64,000 bases of DNA from Tetrahymena elliotti 4EA. Taxonomy: Eukaryota; Ciliophora; Oligohymenophorea; Hymenostomatida; Tetrahymenidae. The number at the start of each line of letters is the position of its first letter. Positions within the stretch are counted from its first letter, which is position 1. The translations under genes were made by a program, and so were the position numbers. Shown here in pieces: positions 50,367 through 62,500 of the stretch. The stretch lies in the NCBI GenBank assembly GCA_000231825.2, contig JH720349.1, positions 1 through 64,000 of the forward strand, in the 5' to 3' direction. The notes beneath the pieces were generated by a model. The model was given only the letters and a program-made list of their open reading frames with translations. It was not told the DNA's origin and made no database searches.

Positions 50367-51375
50367 TCACTATACAGTGTAGGATACTTTTACTTTTTTT
50401 CCTTTCTTTTGGACTTTATTGACAACAATTTTCTTAAAATCAGAAACGTTTTTGACATGAGTTCCACCACAAGGACATCCAGGATCTAATTTGTTTAATT
50501 TAACCCATCTAATGCTTATTCCTTCTGGAAGATAAGTAGGAAAATTGCTAATTTCTTTTTTTGCTTCATCATATTCATAGATTTTGGAAATTGAAGGATT
50601 TTCTGGAGTACTTTCAGCTAAAACCTTTTCGATTTCTTAATTTAACAAATCTTTTAATTTATCTTAACTACCTTCTTCCCATTTGGTTACAGTGTATTCA
50701 ACATATGGACCATCACTAAAATGATAGCCTTTTCCAGCTTCCCATTCATAACCTAATCTACTTACTGCTGCATCAATTAAATGACCTCCAGAGTGAAGTA
50801 AAACATTTTATCTTCTGAAATTTTCATCAATCTAAAGTCTTACTTCCTAATTCTCCTTTATGCTATCCTTCTTTTCAACTTAATGAAAAATAAGTTCTTG
50901 CTCTCTAACATAAATCAACTTTTTGACAGGGATTTATTCACCATTGATTTCAATAAATCCATTATCTGAGGGTTAACCACCTCCTTATGGGTGAAAAATA
51001 GTTTTTTCAAATAAGATATTCACTAAGTTAGGATCAGAATCATCTTACTTTACTTAAGTTATCTTTGTATTCAAAGAGAATAAGTAGCTGTCAAGTAAGT
51101 AAGCCTTTTCTTATTTAATTCCTTCCATTATATTCCTATAAGTTGTAAATCTATTTTTCAATATTTTACCTTAATAAAAGATGCTTGATATTATTTATTT
51201 TTTAATAAATATCATATTTTTTGAATAATTTCTGATACATTTAAATATCAATATTCTCATGAAACCAATCACTTATATTTTGTTCTAATAAACTATTTTT
51301 AGGTGGAAATAAAAACTAAACATTCCAAAGAAATGTTTCTTTTTTTATTTCTTCTAATCTTCTAGAATATAACAT
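50367..51375 (-). CDS. AlaX-type alanyl-tRNA editing protein
   Basis: Two exons (51170-51375 and 50367-51135) join across a 34-nt intron in phase to 324 residues. The ATG at 51375 has an in-frame TGA immediately upstream. The core has TIFHPQGGGQPSDNG, typical of the alanyl-tRNA synthetase editing fold, the zinc/hydrolysis motif LLHSGGHLID (HxxxH), and GCPCGGTHVKN, giving a complete CxxxH set of metal ligands. This domain removes serine (or glycine) from misacylated tRNA-Ala in trans. The second possible start at 51128 (MEGIKQEKAYLL) would give a canonical 253-residue protein. The longer model adds about 70 N-terminal residues of basic and aromatic character (MLYSRRLEEIKKETFLWN), which could be an organelle-targeting or extra domain. 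Confidence 0.88.
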
Positions 51376-52296
51376 TCATAAAATTAGTATTTCTAAATTC
51401 TATAAGTTTAATTCTAATTTTCAAGTTAAAAAATAAATATTTTTGTAAAAATAGACATTTTTTAGGTTTAAAAATGTTTAAAGATTTATTGAAATTAATA
51501 CATTTAGTAACATTTAGTAACGAATATTTTTAATTGCAAATTTAAATTTAACTGAAAACTTCGCTTATTTTGAACATTAGATTATATTTCTAAAAATGAC
51601 ATTTTTTTTCTTTATTATTCTAAATATTCTAAAGTTCATTCGAAACAGTTAATAAATAAAATAGAAAAATATTTTTCTTAAATATTAAAGCATATATTTA
51701 ATTTAGATAATTAAAATAGCTTTAATTAGATATTGCAGTAAATCAAATTAAATTTCATAAATATCTGTAAAATTTTTAACTATTTAGCTTATTTTCAAAT
51801 AATGAAAAGAATTACCTTTATTCAGATATTTTCTTTTAAAAAATAATTAAAAAAAATTGTAAAAAAGATATTTTTTTAACATTTTTATAATAATCATTAA
51901 ATTAAGTGTATCTTTTTAGATACAGAAAATATATAGGTAAATGAAAATAAAGTCAATCTCAATAATTTCTTTAATAAATGGTATTTTTTATAATTCTAAG
52001 TCAGCTAGCTCCCTTTCAATAATAGAATTTTGAAAGGGTGTTTTATAATGTCATAGAATAATTGATTTAAAATAATTCAAAAAAACAAAATATTTATTTA
52101 ATAATGTGTTTCGAAATTTTTTCAACAAATAATTTGTTTTTGATTAAAATTTCTTAATAATTAAATGAATTTTGTTTGAGTATTTTTTACTTTGAGATCA
52201 GAACTTAATTAAATATTATCTTGCTTTTTGAAAGAATATTATCTTTTTAAATTTCATAAGTAGAAATTAATTATCCAAAAATTTAAATAAGAAGTA
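51376..52296. other. Divergent intergenic region with a hairpin
   Basis: This 0.9 kb AT-rich stretch lies between divergent genes. A 9-bp perfect inverted repeat is present at 52011-52038; nothing else is supported. Confidence 0.5.
52011..52038. repeat. Inverted repeat (9-bp stem, 10-nt loop)
   Basis: CCCTTTCAA at 52011-52019 is complementary to TTGAAAGGG at 52030-52038. Its G/C bases are notable in such DNA. It lies 259 bases upstream of the acyltransferase start and could be an operator-like site or RNA hairpin. Confidence 0.5.
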
Positions 52297-54432
52297 ATGA
52301 TGAAGTTTTTGATAACTTTGCTTTATTTTATTTTGTTTAAGTTTAGTAGATTAACTTAAGCAAATAATTCATTTGAAGAATGCCAAAATTATTTAGCATC
52401 TTCAATAAAGCAAATTTTTATTGATAAAAATATCACAGATAGCTCAGTTTTTTAAACATTCTCTCTTTCAGGAAGGACCTGGAATGATTAAGGAGATGTT
52501 GAAGGATGTGAGAACTAAGAAGACATGTCCTTTATAGAGTTGGCATACTAGTTAACTGATGGAGAAGTATATAGAGGTTTATGCTTGAAAAGCATTTGCA
52601 ATTATCAATTATTAGAAGAGAATAAATCAGTATTGCAGGAATTTAGTAACAAATTCAATCTAGGAGTTAATGCTAGTGAAATCACTTTCAGAGGAAGCAA
52701 GCCAATTTACCCTGATAAATCTTCTGTTTCATTCATAGTTATGGCTACTGTTTTATCCATTCTCATTTTCTTAAATCTACTTGGAATGAGTGTCCATATT
52801 TGGAATCAGGTCATTTAAAGCAGACCTAATAAAAGCTTAATTAGTTCTACTGCATCAGAGTACTAGTAGAACTCACAAAATTAGAAATAATCTATGAAAT
52901 CATAGATAATTAGTTAATTCAATTTGATAAATCATGTTTAGAAATTATTTGTAATAAAATCAAACAATGAAGATCTTAATGTTTTTAATGGAATTCGCAC
53001 ATTTTCGTTTTTTTAAGTTATTTTAGGACATGAATTCTTTTCTCGTTTGAGCTACATGTAAAACCCTTAAGACTTGGAGATAGTAGTAAAGAATAACCCT
53101 ATTTTCTTATTTGTTTCAAGCTGTCTCTTTTCTGTAGATGTTTTCTTTTTGCTTGGAGGATTCTTTGTTTCTTATGTAGTTGCTGATCCTAAGATAGTCA
53201 ACAATTTTAGCTTAAGAAGCCCTATGAAGGCTTTTTCAAATTACTTACTTGCATTTGTAAATCGTGTAGTAAGAATTGTACCAGCATATTTTGTTGCTTT
53301 TATGATCTTTTGGAAGTTAGTTCCCTAGCTTGGTGATTCTCCTACATGGTAGGTATTCATTATTCATTTGGGTGAATGTGAAGAAGTTTGGTGGCAAAAA
53401 TTTTTATTTATTGATAATATGATAAATCCAAAATCAAAATGTTTTGGATGGGCTTGGTATCTTTCAAATGATATTTAAATGTACTTATTCTCTATGATTT
53501 TGATAATGATTTATGCAACTAATAAGAAAATAGGTAAGCTATGTATAACTTTCAGTATTGCTTCCTTTTTTGCCATCAGTATATGGTTATCTTTTAAGTA
53601 TGCTCTTTTGATTCCTGTGACCTCTTAAACTTTCATGCTTAATTTAGGAGACAACTATTATTACAAACCTTGGACGAGGTGTCCTCCATATTTATTTGGA
53701 CTTTTATTTGGGATCTACTACAAAGAATACTAGGTTGATAAGCAAAATAAAACTACATTTTCATTTTTTTCTAAAATTTCTCATGCACTTGGAAATACTC
53801 ATGCCAAGTTTATTATCTATTTGATTGGTTTAGGAATTATTTTTACTTTTACTTGGGCACCACTTCCTCTTTTACAAAATGGTTCTGATTATTGGTCGTC
53901 AAATTTTTAGCATATATGGTCAGGAGTAATGAGACTTTTCTACTGTATTGGTGTATCTTTAGTTTGTATCCCAGCAATTTTCGGCTCTAAAGATCTGATA
54001 GTATAAATCCTTTCTTGCAAATTCTTTGCATTACTTGCTCGTATATCTTTTTCAGGATACTTAATTCATTACATCATCATAGCATATAATCTTTGGAATT
54101 CATATGATGCAGCATTCTTTTCATTTTCAGAATTATTCTTCCATTTTCTAGGGGTAAGTGTAATAGTGCTTCTATTTGGAGCTCTATTACATTTAACAGT
54201 TGAATAACCAGTTGTAGGACTATCAAATATGTTATTTAGTCGATAAAGAACCCCTAATACCTAAAGGACAGACTCTAAATAATCAATAAATTCAAGGACA
54301 TAAACTTAACCATTTTTAAAAAATTATTAAGAGTCTATTTTAAGCACTGATAAAATTAAAGATAGTTAAATTATTTTCTCATAAAAAGAAGAACTCAATC
54401 TAAACTCTTAAAATAATAAAAACTAAATCTGA
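52297..54432 (+). CDS. NRF-6-like membrane acyltransferase
   Basis: An intronless frame of 711 residues runs from tandem ATG codons at 52297 to TGA 54430-54432. The N-terminus is a signal peptide (MMKFLITLLYFILFKFSRLT), followed by a Cys-bearing extracellular NRF-type region (SSVFQTFSLSGRTWNDQGD). A first membrane span comes near 52740-52800 (MATVLSILIFLNLLGM). The C-terminal two thirds are an acyltransferase-3 domain with some ten spans, including FNGIRTFSFFQVILGHEFF with the conserved His, VDVFFLLGGFFVSY and NRVVRIVPAYF. The family resembles C. elegans NRF-6/NDG-4, thought to transfer acyl groups to lipids or other molecules at membranes. The tail is Ser/Gln/Asn-rich and cytosolic. The substrate is unknown. 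Confidence 0.88.
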
Positions 54433-55574
54433 AAGATTTAAACAAAATTAATCCATTTTTTATAAGTGATTGATTGAATAGATTTATTTTTGTTTATTTT
54501 TAAATAAATCTTTTATTTTAAAAGTAAATTGTTATTTTTTTAGTTTAAAATTATTTTTATCTCTTTTTTTCCTTACTAAAACAATATAAATTAAAGATAA
54601 AATAAAATGATTTTTTTATTTGAAAAAATTGGTTTATCTTTTAATTGTTTTCTAACCCAAAATTAATAATTTATCAAATCTAAATGGTTTTTAAGAAAGC
54701 AAACAAGAATCTAAAATTAAGATGAAAAAAAGTATTTTATTTTTTTTAAAAAAAGTAAAATTGTTTGACTTAAGAAATTAGAAATAAGAGCATTTTAATC
54801 AATAAAGCTAATTAAATCTTAATACAAACATAGATAAAAATCTAAACAAGGAAACAAGAAAAAAGTTCATTATTATTTATTATAAAAAACCAAATAAGAC
54901 TATTATTTGTTTACAATGATAATTTTAGATTTGTTGCCAACTCCTAGATTAATGAGGGTATAACATTAAAATGTTAATAGGACTTAATAATTTTTCATGT
55001 TTACTAAATTTTTAATACTTTGAAAAAAATCTTTGAATATATTGAAAATATTTTTACAGAAAGAATATTAAATTAAATAAATATATATTTTTGAAGATAT
55101 TTTTAAAAATATTTTATTAAATTAAAACTAATTAAATCAATTTCATAGAATAGAAAAATCTAAATGACGAAACATGATAATTATTGTGAAATTTACAAAT
55201 TTTATAAATGGTCAATCAAAATTAATTGCGGGAATATAATACAATAATTAGCTCAACCTAAATCAATTATAAACTATTATTTAAAAGTGGATAGCCATTA
55301 CTAAGAGGGTGTTCTATGAAAAAGAAAAGAAAGAGTCTTGTTTTGTGTTTGTATGTAGAGCAGAGTTGGAGTGGAATAGGTTTGGCTTGGTTTGGTTAGG
55401 TTAGGTTGAGGCTGGATTATGCTGTATTATGATTGTTTATGAATTTATATAGCTTTAGATTAATATTTTCCCACATAATTTGCTTTTACAATTTGGTAAT
55501 TAAGGTATTTTTTTTTGCTAAAGAAGTTAAATTGATATTTAAAATAAAGGTAAACAGTAGAGTATAGCTTAATA
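54433..55574. other. Intergenic region upstream of CAF1
   Basis: The 1.1 kb between two + strand genes is mostly A/T runs. A C-poor, G-run-rich segment at about 55305-55440 stands out, with the densest part at 55375-55415. No gene is supported. Confidence 0.5.
55375..55415 (+). promoter_or_regulatory. G-run tract upstream of CAF1
   Basis: Eight GG pairs separated by three to eight bases, mostly TTT, CTT, TTA or TTGAG-type linkers, lie 160-200 bases before the CAF1 ATG. The pattern (GGTTTGG, GGTTAGG) suits a two-layer G-quadruplex and is striking in AT-rich DNA. It could act in the promoter or the 5' UTR. Confidence 0.5.
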
Positions 55575-58101
55575 ATGAGCCAACAAGGAACAAGAAAGAA
55601 ATTAAAGTTGAAGGAAGTGAAAACGACTCAAATTATAGATGTTTGGTAGGATAATTTTGAAAAAGAGTTATGTGAAATAATCAATCTGATAGAAGAGTAC
55701 AAGATAATCGCACTGGTAATTTGGGAAAGAGATATTTGTTTGTTAGATGATGAGAATCCTTTATGGATATTCTTATTAAGTATTTTTATTTCGATATAAT
55801 AGAGATAAAGATATTATCTCAATTTAGAATACGTATTTCATCTATTCTTTGTGATAGAAAATTGGTGTTTGCGAGTATTTTGTTCTTATCTAAGTCTGCG
55901 TTTTTCTTTTTCCAATCTTCTTCTCCTTCTTGCCATTAATATTCTTTTGAATTTGAAATATTTTATACAAATTATTTTTGAATTAAGCTTAATCTCTAAA
56001 GAAAAAAGGAGAAGAAATTATTTCGTAACACGCAGACTTTGATTGTAGTAAGAATTGTTGGCATCTAAACATATGAGTGCTCCTATCTTACCAATAACAA
56101 CATAAATAATTTAAGTTGGAGAGTGTGTGTATATAGTAGGCTTGGTTTTTAGTTTGAGTTTCTTTGAAAGTTGAAAAAGGTAGTAAGTACACAAACCCAC
56201 AAAACTCATAAAGTTGATCGCTATTAGACAATTATTCCTACTTCCAATTTCTATCAAAAAAGATGCTGCTTTTTTCAATCTAATTTTAATAGCTAACATA
56301 AATGAATTGGCCCCCATATAATTTTGAGAAATATTTTGTAATTGAAAACTAAAAGTAACTAATAAATAATTTACAATTATACTTGACCTTTCTTTTCATG
56401 AAAAAAAAGAATGTAGATCAATATTATAATTCTTATTAATACTTTGAGATAAGAATCATTGATTCATTCCTCCTTTGATTATATTCTAAAAGAATATTTA
56501 AACAAATTATGTAGTTATTAATTAATATTTTTAGTTAGTGATAAGCAAGCAGCCCATCGCATGCATAATCATCACTTAATTAATATATAATAACTCATCA
56601 CTTTCAAAAATTATCATCAAATAAATAATTAATTTCAATTACAAGAGAAGAGAGCAGCAACAAAAATTTTGTTTTTAATATAAGAATAATTAATCGTTCT
56701 TAATTATTTTTTTTTGATCATTCTTTTATTAATATCGAAATATTTTAACAACTTTCCAACAAGTAAAGACTTTCTTAATCAAATATTATTAATTATTGAA
56801 TAGGATACAGAATTTCCTGGTATTCAGTAGCTTCCTTATAAAGTTTCACATGAAAAGGTAATTTAATTTGCTTTTTTTAGTTTTTAAATTTAATTTATTA
56901 AGAATTATAAAAATGAATGAAATTAGAATTTTAACTTTTTGAAAATTAGGATTTTGAATTTAAGCTAATCAGAGAAAGTGTAAAGAATTCTAAAATTATT
57001 CAAATTGGTATCAGCTTAGCAAATGAGGATGGGGAAGTACCTGCAGACAGACCTTTTACATGGCAATTTAATTTCAACTTTGATGAGGAGTAATTCCTTT
57101 TATAATGTTTTTAGATTAATTTCAATTGACTAATAGTAACGACCAAATTAAATAAGAATCTCTTGATTTACTTAAAAATGCTGGAATTGACTTCAAAGAG
57201 CTGAAAAGAAGAGGTATAAGCAGAGAACAGTTTGCAGACTTAGTATCAGAATCAGGTAATTTTTGAAGATTATGAAAAATAACATATTTAAAATAAAAAC
57301 TAAACTTTAATTAGATATAATATTAAATGAAGAATTAACATGGATAGTATTTCATGGAGGTTTTGATTTTGCATATTTATTGTAGATGTTATATGGATCA
57401 CCCATCCCTGATAGCTCTACTTCCTTTTACAACCTCTTGAAATCTTTCTTCCCTAATGTGTATGATGTAAAGTACTTGATTAAAGATTTATAATACATGA
57501 AAGATAGTGGTCTAAATAAAGTTGCTTAAGAACTAAAGGTATTTTAGTTTTATTTTTTAACATTCCTTCTTTATACAATTGATTGTTTTGTCTTAGTTTG
57601 AATTTTGATTTTATATTAAACTATAAGGTAGATAGAATAGGACCTTAGCACCAAGCAGGAAGTGATAGTTTGCTTACATTAGGTGTTTTCTTTAAATTGA
57701 GAGATGATGTATTGTAATAAAAGATGAAAAAAAGTGTAAATATTATTTATGGTATTGGAGAAGGATTTATTGTTAGCAAGACAAAAGATTATTTACAACA
57801 TTATAAGATGAAATATCATTAGCAATATTAAGACATGGATTACAATCATTAAAATTTTATGAATTAACAAATGCCAAATATGACAGACTACTTTGAGCAG
57901 ATGTTTACAAATATGAATCCATTCTAATAGTTTAATGCTCATAAAATAATTCAAAACCTATCTAACCATTAAAATAATATGTAAATGGGGTACTACTCTC
58001 CCTTTTTTAGTATTATGTAATAGGCTGAGTTAAATATGATGTAAGGACACAAAAATATGGATGCTATTTATAAAAAGAAATATAGCTCTGCTAAAATGTG
58101 A
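55575..58101 (+). CDS. CAF1/CNOT7 deadenylase of the CCR4-NOT complex
   Basis: Six exons (55575-55715, 56804-56857, 56950-57089, 57137-57255, 57315-57538, 57628-58101) join in phase to 383 residues. The family signature is nearly continuous: IIDVWQDNFEKEL, DTEFPG, FTWQFNFNFDED, GIDFKEL, IVFHGGFDFAYLL, FPNVYDVKYLIKDL and IGPQHQAGSDSLLT. The DEDD catalytic set (Asp and Glu of DTE, Asp of GFDF, His and Asp of QHQAGSD) is complete, so it should be an active 3'-5' poly(A) exonuclease. It shortens mRNA tails as part of CCR4-NOT. The C-terminal 85 or so residues are Gln/Met/Asn-rich and specific to this protein. The first intron (1088 nt) is about ten times longer than the others. Confidence 0.95.
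55838..56317 (-). CDS. Possible nested antisense ORF inside CAF1 intron 1
   Basis: A 160-codon frame (MGANSFMLAIKIRLKKAASF at its start) with only one TAA-coded Gln in its first two thirds ends in TGA after a strongly basic stretch (MARRRRRLEKEKRRLRQEQ). It has one hydrophobic region (CLIAINFMSFVGLCTYYLFQ). Part of the same interval is also open on the + strand, so the frame could be chance. I recognise no family. Confidence 0.3.
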
Positions 58102-59544
58102 CCTCAATATCATATTTGATAACAAGGTCACATAGCCTTAAAAATTTCTCAATAAGATTTCTTTCTTTTTAATTTAGAAAAATCTAAGTCAGTGTTTTTA
58201 CTGCTTTTTGATAAATTAATATTTAACTGGAGAAAAAAATTTAAGAGAATAATTTAGGCAGGTTACTAAAAACTAACTAAATAACAAAATATAAAAATAA
58301 CTAGCTCGATTAAAAGATCTACAAATAATTAAACAATCAATAATAAAAGCTTCTTCTTCTTATTGAAGTTTAAACAACTTTGATAATATAATAAATATAT
58401 TTGTCTTGTGAACTTCACTGTTCGCATTAAATTGACATATATGTTTATCTTTGTTGTTCAATCATTTATAATTGATTTGAACATATTCCAAATTTACATT
58501 TCTTCTTTCTTTCTTTTTGATATTTAATTTAATTTTTAGTGCTAAGTTTCTTTCAGAATTGAATTAGAAATTTTCTTAATTTATTTTTATTTTTTCTGTC
58601 CTAAATTTAATTTTTATTTTTATAAAAAAATCTATCAACAAAAAAAAGCAAAAAAACATTTCAATTAATTTATTTTTCATATTTAAAAAATTTAATTCTA
58701 TCAAACGATCATAATGAATCAAAAAGTTTTAATTTTATTTGGTTCAGTGTATCTTTCTTTATGTTTATGATACATAATTTAATTATTGAATTTAAATTAA
58801 AAAAATATTTTTAAGAAATCAGATATGTAATTATTGATTCTATTGACCATTACTACACTTCTATTTGTCATTTAAATTAAAATAATTTTTCTTTTTTTTA
58901 ATTATAGAAACAAAAAAATAATATTTATTTAATTTGTTTGTATGAAAGTTTATATCAAAAATATATCAATTTGATGATGAAATAAATAAAATTAATTGGA
59001 GATATTTAAATTTAATGGCAAAAAATTTTAAATGGAAGGAAACTCTATGATAAAGGCTAAAAATAACACCAAAAGATTCTCCTTAACTTATTTGTAAAAT
59101 AGTTAAAATTTGATCAAGCAAACGAAAAAATTACAGTTTAAAAACGAGTTAAGCTTTCGATAGTAAAGAAACTCTTACTATATTAATAATTTTTGATTTT
59201 TGAGTTAATGGCTTGGGAATATTTACTATTATTTACTATTATTGCTGAAAAAAGAAAAGACCGTAAAAAATTAAACTTTATAAATAAAAATAATTAATAC
59301 TTGAGTTGAATGGAAAGATAATTATATAACATGCATTACCTCTTCAAGGATCAAGCAAATTTTTGTTTTATTGCCTGAAAACTTAATTGAATTCACTAAC
59401 TTTAATTTTTACTAAACTGCTTTCTAAATAACTAATTAATAAATTAATTTGCTAAGTAAATTCTTTGATAATTAGTTCAAATATATATTCTTAATTTCTT
59501 ATTATTAAAATTAAATAGTGGATTTGATAAAGAAAATTAGGGGA
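58102..59544. other. AT-rich intergenic region
   Basis: The 1.4 kb between CAF1 and the last gene holds the CAF1 3' UTR and the next promoter. I see no coding sequence or structured element. Confidence 0.5.
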
Positions 59545-62500
59545 ATGAAACAAAATTTAGCAATTGCTCCTTCAGGAAATATTTCTCTCCAATAATAGTC
59601 AAAAAAGGTAAAAGCTAATTCAGACTTATTTATGAGTTGATTTTATAAAAGCACTAAGATTACTTGCTTTTCTTTAAATTCTTGTAGCATATCACTAGCA
59701 TCTTATTAAAATATTTTGTATTTAAATAGATTAGCATTTAAAGTAATTAAGCAGTCTCTGAAGCTTTTTATAATAAAAACTACCAGCTTCAAGACAGATA
59801 TTAGCAAGAACCAAGTTAAATGTAAAATAATTAAGTATTTATAATATTTTTATTTCAATCCTAGCATGAAAACTAGAAGAAATAAAAATATTTAGTTTTT
59901 TAATGCTATTTATTATCTAAATATCAACTATAAACGTTTTCTAAAATGAAAGGTAAGATTTGAAGATAAGAATGTAGGAACAATAAAAGCAGCAACGCTG
60001 GGATAAATTACAAAAGAAAAATTAAGATCAGCTATCATCTATTTAAATGAGTAAGATACTTCATTTGTATAATTATAAGCTATCCTTATGAAAATTTTGA
60101 AGACAAATAAATCTTTAAACAAGTTAAAATGCTAAAATAATGTTTTGAAACTCATATTTATGAAAATTATCAAATAATATTCAATAGAATAAAGTAATAA
60201 AGAATGTTAATGTAAAAAATAAGTAACTGAATTACATTTAGGATAATAGATTAGCTGTATTTAAAATATAAAAAGAAATCTATTAAATATGTTATCCAAG
60301 TTACTGAATCAAATGTATAAATTAACTTATATATAGTCAGTCAAAAAGTTAAAAGAAATGTCTATATTGAAATCAATTATTTTTTTTATTTGTTAAAGAG
60401 AAATTCCATTAACGATTTTTAAAACTTTTTATTAAAAAAATTTAGTTTAAACAGTTAAAACTGAAGAATTTGATGATGATGAGCCTGTTCAAATTAATCT
60501 TTATTCATAAAAGAATTTTAGTTTAGATAGATAGAAAGGAGATAGCATTTAAAATACTTAAAATGGATATGAACCCAATAGAAGTGTCATCAACAATTTT
60601 GATAAAAAAAATAATTCTTAAAGCATAGCTTCTTTTTAGAAGTAGGTTACAATAGAAAAAACTCCTTAAAATAAAGTTAATTCTGTCTAAATAGGATAGG
60701 GAGATAATAAGACTGTTCCTAATAATTTGGTTAAAACGTCATCACCAAAAGAAGGTTTAAGGTATTCTAAATCTTACTAAAATATCTAAGGTGGTAGCAG
60801 TAAACATAGAACTGGTAATGTTTCTAATGAAATTTATTCTTCTAAGCAAGACAATTTTAGCTCTTCTTTATAGTCCCAAAATATAAACAACCCATCTTCA
60901 TTAATAGATCATTACAAGCTTAAATATTTATAAGAAGTTGAAAAAAGTTTATCAAGTAATAACACAAATTCATTATAAGCTAGCGATGATATTCTCACTT
61001 AAAAAATGCAACTAATTGAATAGAAAAAGAAAAAAATCGTTTAATAGGCTAATAATGATGGTAAAAATCTCAAGATACCTCTTATTTCTTAAACTTTAGA
61101 GTTTAACAATAGATATCCTACAATCAAAAAGAATTAAAGACTATAACCTGCATACAAAAAACGCATGAGTTTAAGAGAATAGACTAAAAGAAAAAAATAA
61201 TTGACAGACAAAAAAAGTGTCAGATTAAACAAGAGTATGAAGGCTTCTAGGCTTAGTACATCTTTTGATTTATATTGTATTTATGAATCAAAATCTGAAG
61301 ACTCGAATGATCATTCTCCTCAAGAATCCAGAAATCGTTCTTTCTTTTTTAAATCTGAAAAAATTTTAAACTAATTCGGTGTTCCTTCTGCTCCTTCTTC
61401 TCCAACAGCAGAAAAGGATGATGAAATATTAGATTCTTCTGAAATTAATGAAGATAGAGTCATAAATACAGTTCCTAATTCTTCTAGGTAAGATCAGATG
61501 GAAAAAAATGTTCAATTAGCTATACAAAATTAAAATCTCATTTAAAAGAACTCAAACAAAAAAGATGAAAACACAAAAATTGTTACTTAAGAATCAGATA
61601 ACAGTAATATTTTAGATTGTAGCATTGCTAAAACACCTATGAGCAACGATTCTAAAAATTAACAATAGAAAGGTATAGAAGAAATTTCAATGAAAAATTC
61701 AGATTCTAATGCAAAGTTAAAGAAAAGTTAAACCAGTAATAATAAAAATGTAGATTTTCAAAGGTCTAAAGTCCATAAAAGCAATTCAACTATCAAAAAA
61801 AACTTAGAGTAAACCTCAAATAATACAAATAAATTAACTACTTCTAATTAGAATTAATTAACTTTAATCTCTTCCACTGCATAAAATCGATAAAATAGCT
61901 AAAATGAAAGAAAAGAAAATCTGAGAAGCTCTTAGTTGACTTTGAAAAATGAGTAAAATATGAAATTGAATTAGGAATAAGCAAAAGAAAAAGGAAATTA
62001 AATGACTAGTTCGACTATGCTACCTAAAAAAGAACAACCATAATAATAGTTAATAATTTATGATTTAAAGAATCATAAAACAACTAATCCAGAAAAATAA
62101 ATTTTTTAGTAACCTAAAATAAAAGATAAAGTTGAAAATACTGAAAATCCTTAAAATGATTCTACAATAAAGCCCAAGCTTGAGTAAGATTAAAGTAATG
62201 AAAATGAATAAACGAACAAAGATAATATTAGTTGCTCTAGTGAAGTAGAAGAAAATATAGATGGTTCGCCTAAAGGTTTAAATATAATAAACTTATATAG
62301 AAAGAGTAACAGTTAACAAGATGTTCCAAATCATTTAGATAATTAAAAATAAGAAGAACTTTTGAATCCATAATTAGTCAGCAATGCAAGCAACAATAGT
62401 AATAGTTAAAACCAATATCCATTTAAAAAAAGAAATTCAAGCTTATCTAGCTTTACTAGTCCTTAAAATTCTAATACTAATAATAATAAATTTGATAATT

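Noticed and set aside
60051..60454. Continuous reading of the last gene through this segment in another frame
   Set aside because: The segment is open, but the frame giving MQEQQKQQRWDKLQ before it joins in phase only by splicing 60051-60454, and the segment itself is Ile/Leu/Lys-rich like AT noise.
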